From an uncultured Eubacteriales bacterium (GTDB lineage: Bacteria; Bacillota_A; Clostridia; Oscillospirales; CAG-272), in contig USTB01000003.1 in NCBI GenBank assembly GCA_900557635.1, forward strand, positions 1-15,633: a stretch of DNA of 15,633 nucleotides, read 5' to 3'. Positions 6,283 to 12,843 of the stretch are shown here, piece by piece. The notes beneath the pieces were generated by a model, which was given only the letters and a program-made list of their open reading frames with translations, ran no database searches and had not been told where the DNA came from. Within the stretch, counting starts at the first letter, position 1. The number at the start of each line of letters is the position of its first letter. The position numbers and the translations under genes are program-made.

Positions 6283-7070
6283 GATTGGATTTGTATCTGA
6301 CCGAGGCGGGCATCGCCGAGACCCGCTCCAAGGCAAAAGCGATGATTTCGGCGGGCGAGATCTATCTTGCGGGAAAGCCCTGCACCAAGCCCGCGCAGGA
6401 GGTGGACTGTCCCGAGATCACGGTGATCCCGAAGGGGACGCACTATGTCGGACGGGGCGGAAACAAATTGGAGGCGGCGCTTGGAGCGTTTTCCGTGGAC
6501 TGCGGGAACGCAGTCGCATGCGATATCGGCGCATCGACGGGCGGCTTCACCGATTGTCTCCTGAAAAACGGCGCGCGGCGCGTCTATGCCGTGGATACCG
6601 GCAGGGATCAGCTTCACCCCTCCCTTCGCGCGGACAGCCGTGTGGTGTCCATGGAGCAGACCAATGCACGGGAACTGACCCCGCAGATGCTGGGGGAAGC
6701 GTGCGATTTGTGTGTGATGGATGTCTCGTTTATTTCACAGTCCCTTTTGTATCCCGCTGTCAGCCGAATCCTCAAAGAGGACGGCGCGTTCCTTTCCTTA
6801 GTGAAGCCGCAGTTTGAGGCGGGACGTGCGCATGTCGGCAAGGGCGGACTGGTGCGTGACGACGCGGTGCATGCCGACGTTCTGCATCGTCTCATCACAC
6901 TTGCGACGGGCGCGGGACTGTATTGTCGCGGGGTGATCCGTTCTCCCATTGAAGGCGGGGACGGAAACAGGGAGTATCTGGCATATTTCGGCAGGGAAGC
7001 GTCTCTGCCTCTGCCTGAGGTCAATGCCCTGCTTCGTGCCGTGAAGGCGGGCAGGGAGCGTATTTTTTGA
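6279..7070 (+). CDS. tlyA: TlyA family rRNA 2'-O-methyltransferase
   Basis: TlyA proteins methylate ribose 2'-OH groups of rRNA using S-adenosylmethionine; the mycobacterial enzyme modifies 16S C1409 and 23S C1920 and is linked to capreomycin sensitivity. The older name 'hemolysin' is misleading. The 263-residue product has an N-terminal S4 RNA-binding domain (about 1-60, MRLDLYLTEAGIAETRSKAK), then a Rossmann methyltransferase domain with YVGRGGNKLEAAL (56-68), the SAM-binding CDIGASTGGFTDCLL (81-95), MDVSFIS (147-153) and VKPQFEAGR (175-183). K63, D82, D148 and K176 fit the expected catalytic and binding positions. Length is typical. The start lies in an ATGA overlap with the previous gene. 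In many Clostridia dxs precedes it; here a DUF212 gene does. Confidence 0.95.
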   Translation: MRLDLYLTEAGIAETRSKAKAMISAGEIYLAGKPCTKPAQEVDCPEITVIPKGTHYVGRGGNKLEAALGAFSVDCGNAVACDIGASTGGFTDCLLKNGARRVYAVDTGRDQLHPSLRADSRVVSMEQTNARELTPQMLGEACDLCVMDVSFISQSLLYPAVSRILKEDGAFLSLVKPQFEAGRAHVGKGGLVRDDAVHADVLHRLITLATGAGLYCRGVIRSPIEGGDGNREYLAYFGREASLPLPEVNALLRAVKAGRERIF

Positions 7071-7151
7071 AAATTTCCTGCACGGAAACCATACGAATTG
7101 CCGATAGAACATGTGCCGCAGGCTTGTCCCGCGGCTGACAGGGGGAAAGCG

Positions 7152-7946
7152 ATGAAAACGATCACGGTACTGCCGAATCGGGCGAAGGATAAGGATCTGC
7201 GGGTGGCGCGCGCCATTGCCGCACGGTGTGAATCGCTCGGTGCAAAGGTGCAGTTTTCACCCACGCCGACCACCGATCTTGTGGTGGTGATCGGCGGGGA
7301 CGGCTCCATTTTGCGGGCGGCGCGCACTGCCGCACCGCTGAACATTCCGCTTCTCGGTGTCAATCTCGGAAGACTGGGGTACATGGCGGAGATCGAATGC
7401 AATGAAATTTCGCTCATCGACCGCTATTTCAAGGGCGAATATGACATCGAGGAGCGCATGATGCTCTCGGTGGAGACCGTTCGGCGCGGCAAATCCCGAT
7501 ATGCGCCCATTTTTGCTCTGAACGATGCCGTCATTTCCAACGGTGCGGTTTCCCGCATGGTGGACATTTCTCTTTTGTGCAACGGCAACGAGGCGGGCAA
7601 TTACCGTGCGGACGGCATCATCGCGGCAACGCCCACAGGCTCTTCCGCCTATTCGCTTTCTGCAGGGGGACCCGTTATCGACCCTGCGATTCAGTGCATC
7701 TGCATCACGCCCGTGTGTCCGCAGTCTTTGCGGGCGCGCCCCATGATTTTTTCGGGCGATTCGGTGCTTGAGATCCGCGGGAGCATCCGTTCGGTGGGCG
7801 AGCTGTATCTCACGGTGGACGGCTTCCGCAATTATCGCTTGGAACGGGACGACGTGATCCGCATCACCCGCTCCGCGCAGGCGACAAAGCTGATCAAGCT
7901 GAAGAAAAACAGCTTCTACGACGTATTATATCAGAAGAACGTATAA
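7152..7946 (+). CDS. nadK: NAD kinase
   Basis: NadK phosphorylates NAD to NADP and so sets the NADP(H) pool; it is cytoplasmic. The 264-residue product carries GGDGS (48-52, with catalytic D50; GGDGT is more usual, and the Ser form is conservative), GVNLGRLGYMAE (69-80), ALNDAVIS (122-129, Asn-Asp motif), YRADGIIAATPTGSSAYSLSAGGP (151-174) and the C-terminal TVDGF strand. All are family hallmarks. It is a little shorter than B. subtilis PpnK-type enzymes that I recall. ATG 7152 is preceded by GGGGGAAAG, a good ribosome binding site; the frame is open about 18 codons upstream without a ribosome binding site or homology. The 81-nt gap after tlyA holds a weak GC hairpin (7113-7117 with 7129-7133) and no promoter I can recognise. 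Confidence 0.95.
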   Translation: MKTITVLPNRAKDKDLRVARAIAARCESLGAKVQFSPTPTTDLVVVIGGDGSILRAARTAAPLNIPLLGVNLGRLGYMAEIECNEISLIDRYFKGEYDIEERMMLSVETVRRGKSRYAPIFALNDAVISNGAVSRMVDISLLCNGNEAGNYRADGIIAATPTGSSAYSLSAGGPVIDPAIQCICITPVCPQSLRARPMIFSGDSVLEIRGSIRSVGELYLTVDGFRNYRLERDDVIRITRSAQATKLIKLKKNSFYDVLYQKNV

Positions 7947-7962
7947 ATGCATCCGCGTTTTT

Positions 7963-7983
7963 GCGGTACGGACGGCGGTACGG
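7963..7983 (+). repeat. 9-bp direct repeat in the argR leader
   Basis: GCGGTACGG occurs at 7963-7971 and again at 7975-7983, 12 nt apart, in the 69-nt gap between nadK and argR. It does not resemble the AT-rich ARG box bound by Firmicutes ArgR. It could fold in alternative ways or be a chance repeat in GC-rich DNA. Confidence 0.35.
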
Positions 7984-8015
7984 GAGTATCCGCGCCGTTC
8001 GGGAAGGGAATGGGC

Positions 8016-8483
8016 ATGAAAACCAAGAGACATAATCAGATCATCGAGATCATTTCCAATGAAAAGATCGAAACGCAGGAGGATCTCATCCGTCATTTGC
8101 GGGAAGCCGGCTATTCGGTCACGCAGGCGACCGTGTCCCGTGATATCAAGGAAATGGGGCTGGTCAAGGTCGCTACCAAAGACAATACCTACCGTTATGC
8201 ACTGCCCGCGGCAAACGAGCATGACAGCGTGCGCATTTCCAACAAGTACCGCAACATCATCCGCGAAAGCATCCGCCGCGTGGACTATGCGGGCAATCTG
8301 GTGGTTCTCCATACCTATTCGGGCATGGCGAATGCCGCCGCCGCGGCGATCGACGGCATGAATTGGAGCGATATCATCGGCTCCATCGCGGGAGACGACA
8401 CCATCATCGCGGTTCTGCGCACCGAGCAAAAGGCGCAGGAATTTACCATGCAGTTTCGCCAGACCATGGAATTGCTTCCGTGA
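8016..8483 (+). CDS. argR: Arginine repressor ArgR
   Basis: ArgR is a hexameric DNA-binding regulator that senses L-arginine and controls arginine synthesis and breakdown. The 155-residue product has the N-terminal winged helix (about 5-62, with TQEDLIRHLREAGYSVTQATVSRDIKEMGLVKV; recognition helix around 36-48) and the C-terminal oligomerisation and arginine-binding domain (about 80-150), including GNLVVLHTYSGMANAAAAAID and GDDTI (126-130), whose paired Asp contact arginine. Size is normal. ATG 8016 is chosen since AGGG at 8005-8008 lies 7 nt before it; ATG 8010 is too close and ATG 7947 adds an unconserved leader. ArgR next to recN is a conserved arrangement in Firmicutes. No AT-rich ARG box was seen close by, so self-regulation is not evident. 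Confidence 0.96.
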   Translation: MKTKRHNQIIEIISNEKIETQEDLIRHLREAGYSVTQATVSRDIKEMGLVKVATKDNTYRYALPAANEHDSVRISNKYRNIIRESIRRVDYAGNLVVLHTYSGMANAAAAAIDGMNWSDIIGSIAGDDTIIAVLRTEQKAQEFTMQFRQTMELLP

Positions 8484-8512
8484 GCGAAGTCCCCGGGGAG
8501 GAGTGAAAACCG

Positions 8513-10198
8513 TTGCTTTGCAATTTGCATATTGAGAATATCGCGGTGGCGCATCGGGTGGATATGGATCTTTCCTCAGGCTTCAGCGTGCTGACGGGCG
8601 AAACGGGCGCGGGAAAATCGGTCATCATCGGCGCGCTGTCTCTGCTGTGCGGCAGGAAATTCGACCGCGACATGCTTCGCGCAGGCGAGGAAAAGGCGCT
8701 GGTGTGCGCGGTGTTTTCCGATTTTACGCCCGAGACGCTCCATGCGCTTTCGCAAATGGAGATTGAGCCGGATGACGACGGCTGTATCTATTTACAGCGC
8801 AGTCTGAACGCGGACGGCAGGTCGCAGTGCCGCGTCAACGGCAGAACGGTGCCGACGGGCGTCCTGCGCGAGGCGGGGTGTCTGCTCATCAATATTCACG
8901 GTCAGCATGAGAATCAGAAGCTACTCGATTCGGTTTCCCATCGCGATCTGGTGGATCGCTATGCGGGGAACGTCGACGCGCTGAACGCATACGGTGCGGC
9001 TTGGACAGAACGCCGTCGGATCGCCGCAGAGCTGGACGGCATCCGACGGGACGATGCCGAGCGGGCACGCCTGACCGAAATGCTCGAATATCAGATTCGG
9101 GAGATCGACGCGGCGCGCCTGCGGGACGGCGAAGAGGAATTGCTCACGGCAGAGCGCGCCCGTCTGAAAAACGCGGATCGGCTCAGCCGCCAGTGCAAGA
9201 TCGTGCAAAAGGCGCTGTATCAGAACGAAAAAGGGGTCTCGGCGTGCGAAATGATCGCGCGCGCGCAGCCTGCCATCGAGCAGATACGGGAATTTTTGCC
9301 CGATGCCGAGCAGTATCTGGAAAAGCTGGAATATTTTCGCTCCGAGTTGGAGGATATCGCCCAGCGGGTGAGCGACGCCTGCGGCATGACCGAGGGCGAT
9401 CCGCAAAAGGCGCTTGACCGTGTGGAGAGCCGTCTCCAGGCGATCAGCCGTCTCGAACGGAAGTACGGCGCTACGGTCGCCGACGTGTTGGCGTTTCGGC
9501 GGGATGCCGCCGCGCGGCTTTCCGATATGGTCAACGCCGAGGACAGAATGAACGAATTAGGCAAGGCGCTCAAAAAAGCTGACGACGAGCTGCGCCGCTG
9601 TGCCGACGAACTGCACCGCACCCGCGCGGTCGCGGCGGAGCGTCTGCAGGAGGGCGTGCGTCGGGAGCTTGCGTTTTTGGATATGGAAAAGGTTGCGTTT
9701 TTCGTGCGGGTCATCCCCACGGACCCCGCCGCAGGCGGGGCGGACGCGGTGTCCTTCGCAATTGCCGCCAATCCCGGGGAGCCGGAAAAGCCCATCGACC
9801 GTGTAGCGTCGGGCGGCGAGCTTTCCCGCATCATGCTTGCCCTCAAATGCGTGCTTCAGGGCAGGGAATCCACCGATACCCTCATTTTCGACGAGGTGGA
9901 CACGGGTGTTTCGGGCAGGACTTCACAGCGCATCGGCGTCAAACTGCGTCAGGTGGCGCAGTCGGCACAGGTCATTTGCGTGACCCATGCCGCGCAGATC
10001 GCCGCTGCGGCGCATCATCAGTATAAAATTCAAAAGCAGGAAAAGGGCGGCCGCACCGAGAGTACGGTCACACTGCTTTCCGAGGACGAACGCATTCACG
10101 AGATCGCACGGATCATGGGCGGCTCTGCCATTACCGACGGGCTTCTGCAAAGCGCGCGGGAGCTGAGGCGGGAGTGTGAGCGGCTGTCCGAGGATTGA
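8513..10198 (+). CDS. recN: DNA repair protein RecN
   Basis: RecN is an SMC-like ATPase recruited early to double-strand breaks, where it helps RecA-dependent repair. The 561-residue product is near the usual length. It opens with LHIENIAVAHRVDM, then Walker A GETGAGKS (29-36). A long helical middle (about 150-370) should form the paired coiled-coil arms. The C-terminal half-domain has the ABC signature VASGGELSRIMLALK (starting near 431) and Walker B TLIFDEVDTGVSG with D460-E461. Head and tail motifs are both intact, so the ATPase should be functional. The start is TTG 8513: a strong GGGGAGGAG (8495-8503) lies 9 nt before it and the protein then begins at the conserved position. It follows argR by 29 nt. 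No LexA-type box was recognised in that gap. Confidence 0.97.
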   Translation: MLCNLHIENIAVAHRVDMDLSSGFSVLTGETGAGKSVIIGALSLLCGRKFDRDMLRAGEEKALVCAVFSDFTPETLHALSQMEIEPDDDGCIYLQRSLNADGRSQCRVNGRTVPTGVLREAGCLLINIHGQHENQKLLDSVSHRDLVDRYAGNVDALNAYGAAWTERRRIAAELDGIRRDDAERARLTEMLEYQIREIDAARLRDGEEELLTAERARLKNADRLSRQCKIVQKALYQNEKGVSACEMIARAQPAIEQIREFLPDAEQYLEKLEYFRSELEDIAQRVSDACGMTEGDPQKALDRVESRLQAISRLERKYGATVADVLAFRRDAAARLSDMVNAEDRMNELGKALKKADDELRRCADELHRTRAVAAERLQEGVRRELAFLDMEKVAFFVRVIPTDPAAGGADAVSFAIAANPGEPEKPIDRVASGGELSRIMLALKCVLQGRESTDTLIFDEVDTGVSGRTSQRIGVKLRQVAQSAQVICVTHAAQIAAAAHHQYKIQKQEKGGRTESTVTLLSEDERIHEIARIMGGSAITDGLLQSARELRRECERLSED

Positions 10199-10220
10199 GC
10201 GCGGCGTTCGTATTCTGTTT

Positions 10221-10257
10221 GCGGACGGAGGTCAAAAAACGACCGCTGCCGCTCCGC
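10221..10257 (+). promoter_or_regulatory. Weak hairpin in the recN-hemolysin III gap
   Basis: GCGGA (10221-10225) can pair with TCCGC (10253-10257), with GGTC (10230-10233) and GACC (10241-10244) nested inside around an A-rich loop. No T-run follows, so it is not a classic terminator. The 114-nt gap is the longest in the plus-strand cluster and has no promoter that I can recognise. Confidence 0.25.
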
Positions 10258-10312
10258 ATTATTCGCATTTTCCACCGTATGTCCGCCGCAATCGCGGCAC
10301 GAGGTTCCGAAC

Positions 10313-11002
10313 ATGGAAGAAAAGAAGCATAAGATCACATTGCCCGACTATACCCTGGGAGAAGAACTGATGAATTCCATCTCTCACGGGATCGGCGCGG
10401 GATTGGGCGTTGCCGCACTGGTGCTGTGCGTCGTGTTTTCCGTGGTGCGCGGTATGGGCGCCATGGCGGTGGTGGCAAGCGCGGTCTACGGCTCCACCCT
10501 CATCATTCTGTACCTGATGTCGTCCATGTACCATGCATTGGCGCGCAATCAGGCAAAGCGCGTGTTCCGCGTGATGGATCACTGCACCATTTATCTGCTC
10601 ATCGCAGGTACGTATACCCCGTATACCTTAGTCACCCTGTGCGGCGGCGGGCATCCCGGCTGGGGCTGGTCGCTGTTCGGCGTGGTGTGGGGGGTCACGG
10701 TGCTCGGCATCACACTCACCGCCGTGGATTTTCGGAAATTCCGCATCGTTTCCACCCTTTGCTATGTGGGCTTGGGATGGGTCATCGTCATTGCCTCCCG
10801 CTACATGATTGAGATCATGTGGCCCGATAAGGCGGCGGGGCTGTTCCTCCTGCTGGGCGGCGGCGTTCTGTACACGGTGGGCGCGGTTTTGTATGCCGTC
10901 GGGAAAAAGCATAAATATATCCACTCCCTTTTCCATATCTTTGTATTGGGCGGCAGTATTTTGCATTTTCTTTCCATTTTCTTTTATGTGCTCAAGCCCT
11001 GA
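10313..11002 (+). CDS. Hemolysin III family (PAQR-like) membrane protein
   Basis: The 229-residue product is an integral membrane protein of the HlyIII/YqfA family, related to eukaryotic PAQR receptors, with about seven hydrophobic segments starting near residue 26. Family motifs are ELMNSISHGIG (18-28), SSMYHAL (70-76), MDHCTIYLLIAGTYTPY (88-104) and HSLFHIFVLGGSILHF (204-219). The conserved Ser, Asp and His (H74, D89, H204, H208) form the likely metal site seen in PAQR proteins, suggesting hydrolase activity; the true bacterial role is unsettled, and cell lysis has been shown only in a few cases. ATG 10313 has GAGG 8 nt before it. It lies 114 nt after recN and 20 nt before murB. It is not a member of the usual recN or murB neighbourhood, so it may be a lineage-specific insertion. 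Confidence 0.92.
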   Translation: MEEKKHKITLPDYTLGEELMNSISHGIGAGLGVAALVLCVVFSVVRGMGAMAVVASAVYGSTLIILYLMSSMYHALARNQAKRVFRVMDHCTIYLLIAGTYTPYTLVTLCGGGHPGWGWSLFGVVWGVTVLGITLTAVDFRKFRIVSTLCYVGLGWVIVIASRYMIEIMWPDKAAGLFLLLGGGVLYTVGAVLYAVGKKHKYIHSLFHIFVLGGSILHFLSIFFYVLKP

Positions 11003-11022
11003 CGGTATGAGCATACGCCCGA

Positions 11023-11967
11023 ATGCACATTCTAACACGGAAGGAGTTGGCTGTTCTGGAAACCCGTTATGACATACTGGATTCTTTCCTTTCGCGGAGC
11101 GCATGCCGCGCCGAACGCGGTTATCCTCTGTTCCGATGCTCCACCTTTCGGATCGGCGGTCCCGCGGATTACGCGGTATGGCCCGACGACGCACAGACGC
11201 TGTGCGACCTGCTCACGCTTTTGGAGGAAAACGGGATCCGTTATCTTGTCATCGGCAACGGCAGTGATTTTCTTTTCGATGATCGCGGCTTTCGCGGCGT
11301 GATCGTCGTGACCTCTCATATGCGGGAGGTTTCGGTGGACGGCACGGTTCTCACGGCGGACTGCGGCGCGTCGTTGCTTTCCGTGACCCGTGCCGCACGG
11401 GATGCGGGACTGTCCGGACTGGAATTCGCATACGGCATCCCCGGGAGCTGCGGCGGCGCGGTCTTTATGAACGCGGGCGCTTACGGCGGGGAGATCTCCG
11501 ACGTGCTCTGTGAGGCTGTCGCGTGGGATCGTGACCGACGGCAGATCGTAACGCTTTCCCGCAAGATGTGCGCCTTCGGCTATCGGCAAAGCGCTTTTCA
11601 GGCGGGCGGGCTGATTCTTTTGCGCGCACGCTTTTCTCTGACGCCTGCGGCGCGCGATGCGGTGAGCGAAAAAATGGAAGAGCTGATGCGGCGGCGCGTG
11701 GAAAAACAGCCGCTGGACTTTCCGAGCGCGGGAAGCGTGTTCAAGCGCGCCTGCGGTCATTATACCGGACAGATGATCGAGGAAGCGGGGCTTAAGGGCA
11801 AGCGGATCGGCGGTGCCGCCGTTTCGGAAAAGCATGCCGGCTTCATCGTAAACATGGGCGGGGCGACCTCCTCGGACGTGCTTGCCCTCATCGCGCTGAT
11901 TCGGGAAGAGATTATGGAGCGCTTCGGCGTTGCGCTGGAGTGCGAGATACGGTACTGTGAGCCGTAA
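11023..11967 (+). CDS. murB: UDP-N-acetylenolpyruvoylglucosamine reductase MurB
   Basis: MurB reduces UDP-GlcNAc-enolpyruvate to UDP-MurNAc with NADPH and FAD, the second committed step of peptidoglycan synthesis. The 314-residue product shows the FAD-binding segments STFRIGGPA (40-48), VIGNGSDFLF (76-85; Asp replaces the usual Asn of GSN) and YGIPGSCGGAVFMNAGAYGGE (137-157), then FGYRQSAF (185-192), PLDFPSAGSVFKR (230-242) with the proton-donor Ser S238, and a C-terminal ECEIR with E308. The lack of the long Tyr loop near the C-terminus fits the type II MurB of Firmicutes. The start is uncertain: ATG 11023 has no clear ribosome binding site, whereas a strong GGAAGGAG lies at 11039-11046, inside the frame, upstream of TTG 11047 and CTG 11056. 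rapZ and yvcK, usual next genes in Firmicutes, are absent. Confidence 0.93.
   Translation: MHILTRKELAVLETRYDILDSFLSRSACRAERGYPLFRCSTFRIGGPADYAVWPDDAQTLCDLLTLLEENGIRYLVIGNGSDFLFDDRGFRGVIVVTSHMREVSVDGTVLTADCGASLLSVTRAARDAGLSGLEFAYGIPGSCGGAVFMNAGAYGGEISDVLCEAVAWDRDRRQIVTLSRKMCAFGYRQSAFQAGGLILLRARFSLTPAARDAVSEKMEELMRRRVEKQPLDFPSAGSVFKRACGHYTGQMIEEAGLKGKRIGGAAVSEKHAGFIVNMGGATSSDVLALIALIREEIMERFGVALECEIRYCEP
11039..11046 (+). promoter_or_regulatory. Strong Shine-Dalgarno sequence inside the annotated murB 5' end
   Basis: GGAAGGAG is the best ribosome binding site near the murB start, but it lies 14 nt after the ATG at 11023. In-frame codons behind it are TTG 11047 (no spacing) and CTG 11056 (9-nt spacing). 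Either murB starts at a rare CTG, or the element is incidental. Confidence 0.45.
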
Positions 11968-11971
11968 AAGA

Positions 11972-11982
11972 GACACAGTGTC
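11972..11982. promoter_or_regulatory. Perfect GACAC-A-GTGTC palindrome before whiA
   Basis: Two inverted GACAC half-sites with one central base lie in the 31-nt gap between murB and whiA and end 4 nt before the whiA ribosome binding site GGGAGG (11987-11992). GACAC is the core recognised by Streptomyces WhiA, which controls its own gene there. Whether Clostridia WhiA uses the same core is unknown, so a self-control site is inference; in RNA it could also form a 5-bp stem, but with an impossibly small loop. Confidence 0.4.
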
Positions 11983-11998
11983 GCACGGGAGGATCGAA

Positions 11999-12796
11999 AT
12001 GCGGGATACGGAATCCTTTTCGCGCAGAACCAAAGAGGAGCTGTGCGGCAACATACCGCGCTCCGCCTGCTGTCGGCGCGCCGAGTTGTACGGACTTTTG
12101 CTTTTCCGTCAGCCTCAGCAGGACAACACGGCGGTGGGCGCACTGGGCGAAAAGCTGGAACGGGAGTTTTCCCGCAAGTCGGACGACGGCATCGAGCGCA
12201 TCGCCGATATGCTACAGTGCGAAAATTGCAGAAGATCGTTTCTGCGCGGTGTGTTTCTGGCGTGCGGAAATGTCAGCGATCCCGTGTCGGCATATCAGGC
12301 GGACATCCCCATGCCCGACGGTGAAAGCGCCGCAGATGTGGAAGCCCTTTTGTGTGAAGAGGGTTTGCCGCCACGTCGGACGGTGCGCAGGGAGATTCCG
12401 GTGCTGTATTATAAGGGAAACGAACAGGTTTCTGACCTTCTTGTGGCGCTCGGCGCGCAGAATGCGGCGTTTGCGCTCATGAACGAGACCATTCGCAAGG
12501 AATTGCGCAACCGTGCAAATCGGGAGCGCAACTGCGATGCCGCCAACATCCATAAGGCAGTGAACGCCGCAAACGAACAGATACGGCAGATCGCGTTTTT
12601 GCGGCAGTGCGGGCGCTTTTCGGCAATGCCCGACGAATTACAGCAGACGGCAGAGCTGCGGGAGGCGCACCCCGAGGCGACCCTTTTGATGCTGGCACAG
12701 TTGCACAATCCGCCCATTACGAAGTCGGGCGTGGTGCACCGCCTGCAAAAGATCGGAAGGCTCGCAAAAGAGGCGCAGGAGCAGACCGAGGTGTGA
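11999..12796 (+). CDS. whiA: WhiA family DNA-binding protein with shortened N-terminal domain
   Basis: WhiA joins a LAGLIDADG homing-endonuclease-like domain (without nuclease activity) to a C-terminal helix-turn-helix. In Streptomyces it controls sporulation and division genes; in B. subtilis it affects division and chromosome segregation. The 265-residue product has the WhiA_N opening FSRRTKEEL (7-15) and ACCRRAELYGLLLF (23-36), the LAGLIDADG-like CRRSFLRGVFLACGNVSDP (77-95), LYYKGNEQVSDLLVALGAQNA (136-156), NRANRERNCDAANIHKAV (171-188) and the helix-turn-helix LAQLHNPPITKSGVVHRLQKI (232-252). Usual length is 300-320. The missing residues all lie between residues 36 and 77, where full-length proteins have about 90 residues forming the first half of the endonuclease fold. 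The frame is unbroken. ATG 11999 has GGGAGG 6 nt before it. Confidence 0.95.
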   Translation: MRDTESFSRRTKEELCGNIPRSACCRRAELYGLLLFRQPQQDNTAVGALGEKLEREFSRKSDDGIERIADMLQCENCRRSFLRGVFLACGNVSDPVSAYQADIPMPDGESAADVEALLCEEGLPPRRTVRREIPVLYYKGNEQVSDLLVALGAQNAAFALMNETIRKELRNRANRERNCDAANIHKAVNAANEQIRQIAFLRQCGRFSAMPDELQQTAELREAHPEATLLMLAQLHNPPITKSGVVHRLQKIGRLAKEAQEQTEV

Positions 12797-12843
12797 TCCC
12801 GGTTCGCGATATGAAAAGAAAAAGGATCGGAGGTGCGTAAAAT

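Noticed and set aside
7051..7081. Possible hairpin across the tlyA stop (GCAGG with CCTGC)
   Set aside because: The T-run lies within the loop and not after the stem, so it does not look like a terminator.
11930..11998. A longer WhiA starting at 11930
   Set aside because: The extension overlaps the murB coding end, is not like WhiA, and the strong GGAGG supports ATG 11999. It would also not fill the internal gap in the N-terminal domain.
11032..12054. A 340-codon open frame on the minus strand opposite murB
   Set aside because: Fully opposite murB and the start of whiA, with no motif, promoter or ribosome binding site.
11999..12796. Frameshift or sequencing error as the reason for the short WhiA
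   Set aside because: One uninterrupted frame carries conserved WhiA sequence on both sides of the shortened region, so a single-base error cannot explain it. An in-frame assembly deletion cannot be excluded from sequence alone.
12811..12840. A 9-codon frame MKRKRIGGA before dnaE
   Set aside because: It has no ribosome binding site and its apparent sequence just covers the dnaE ribosome binding site; no attenuator structure follows.
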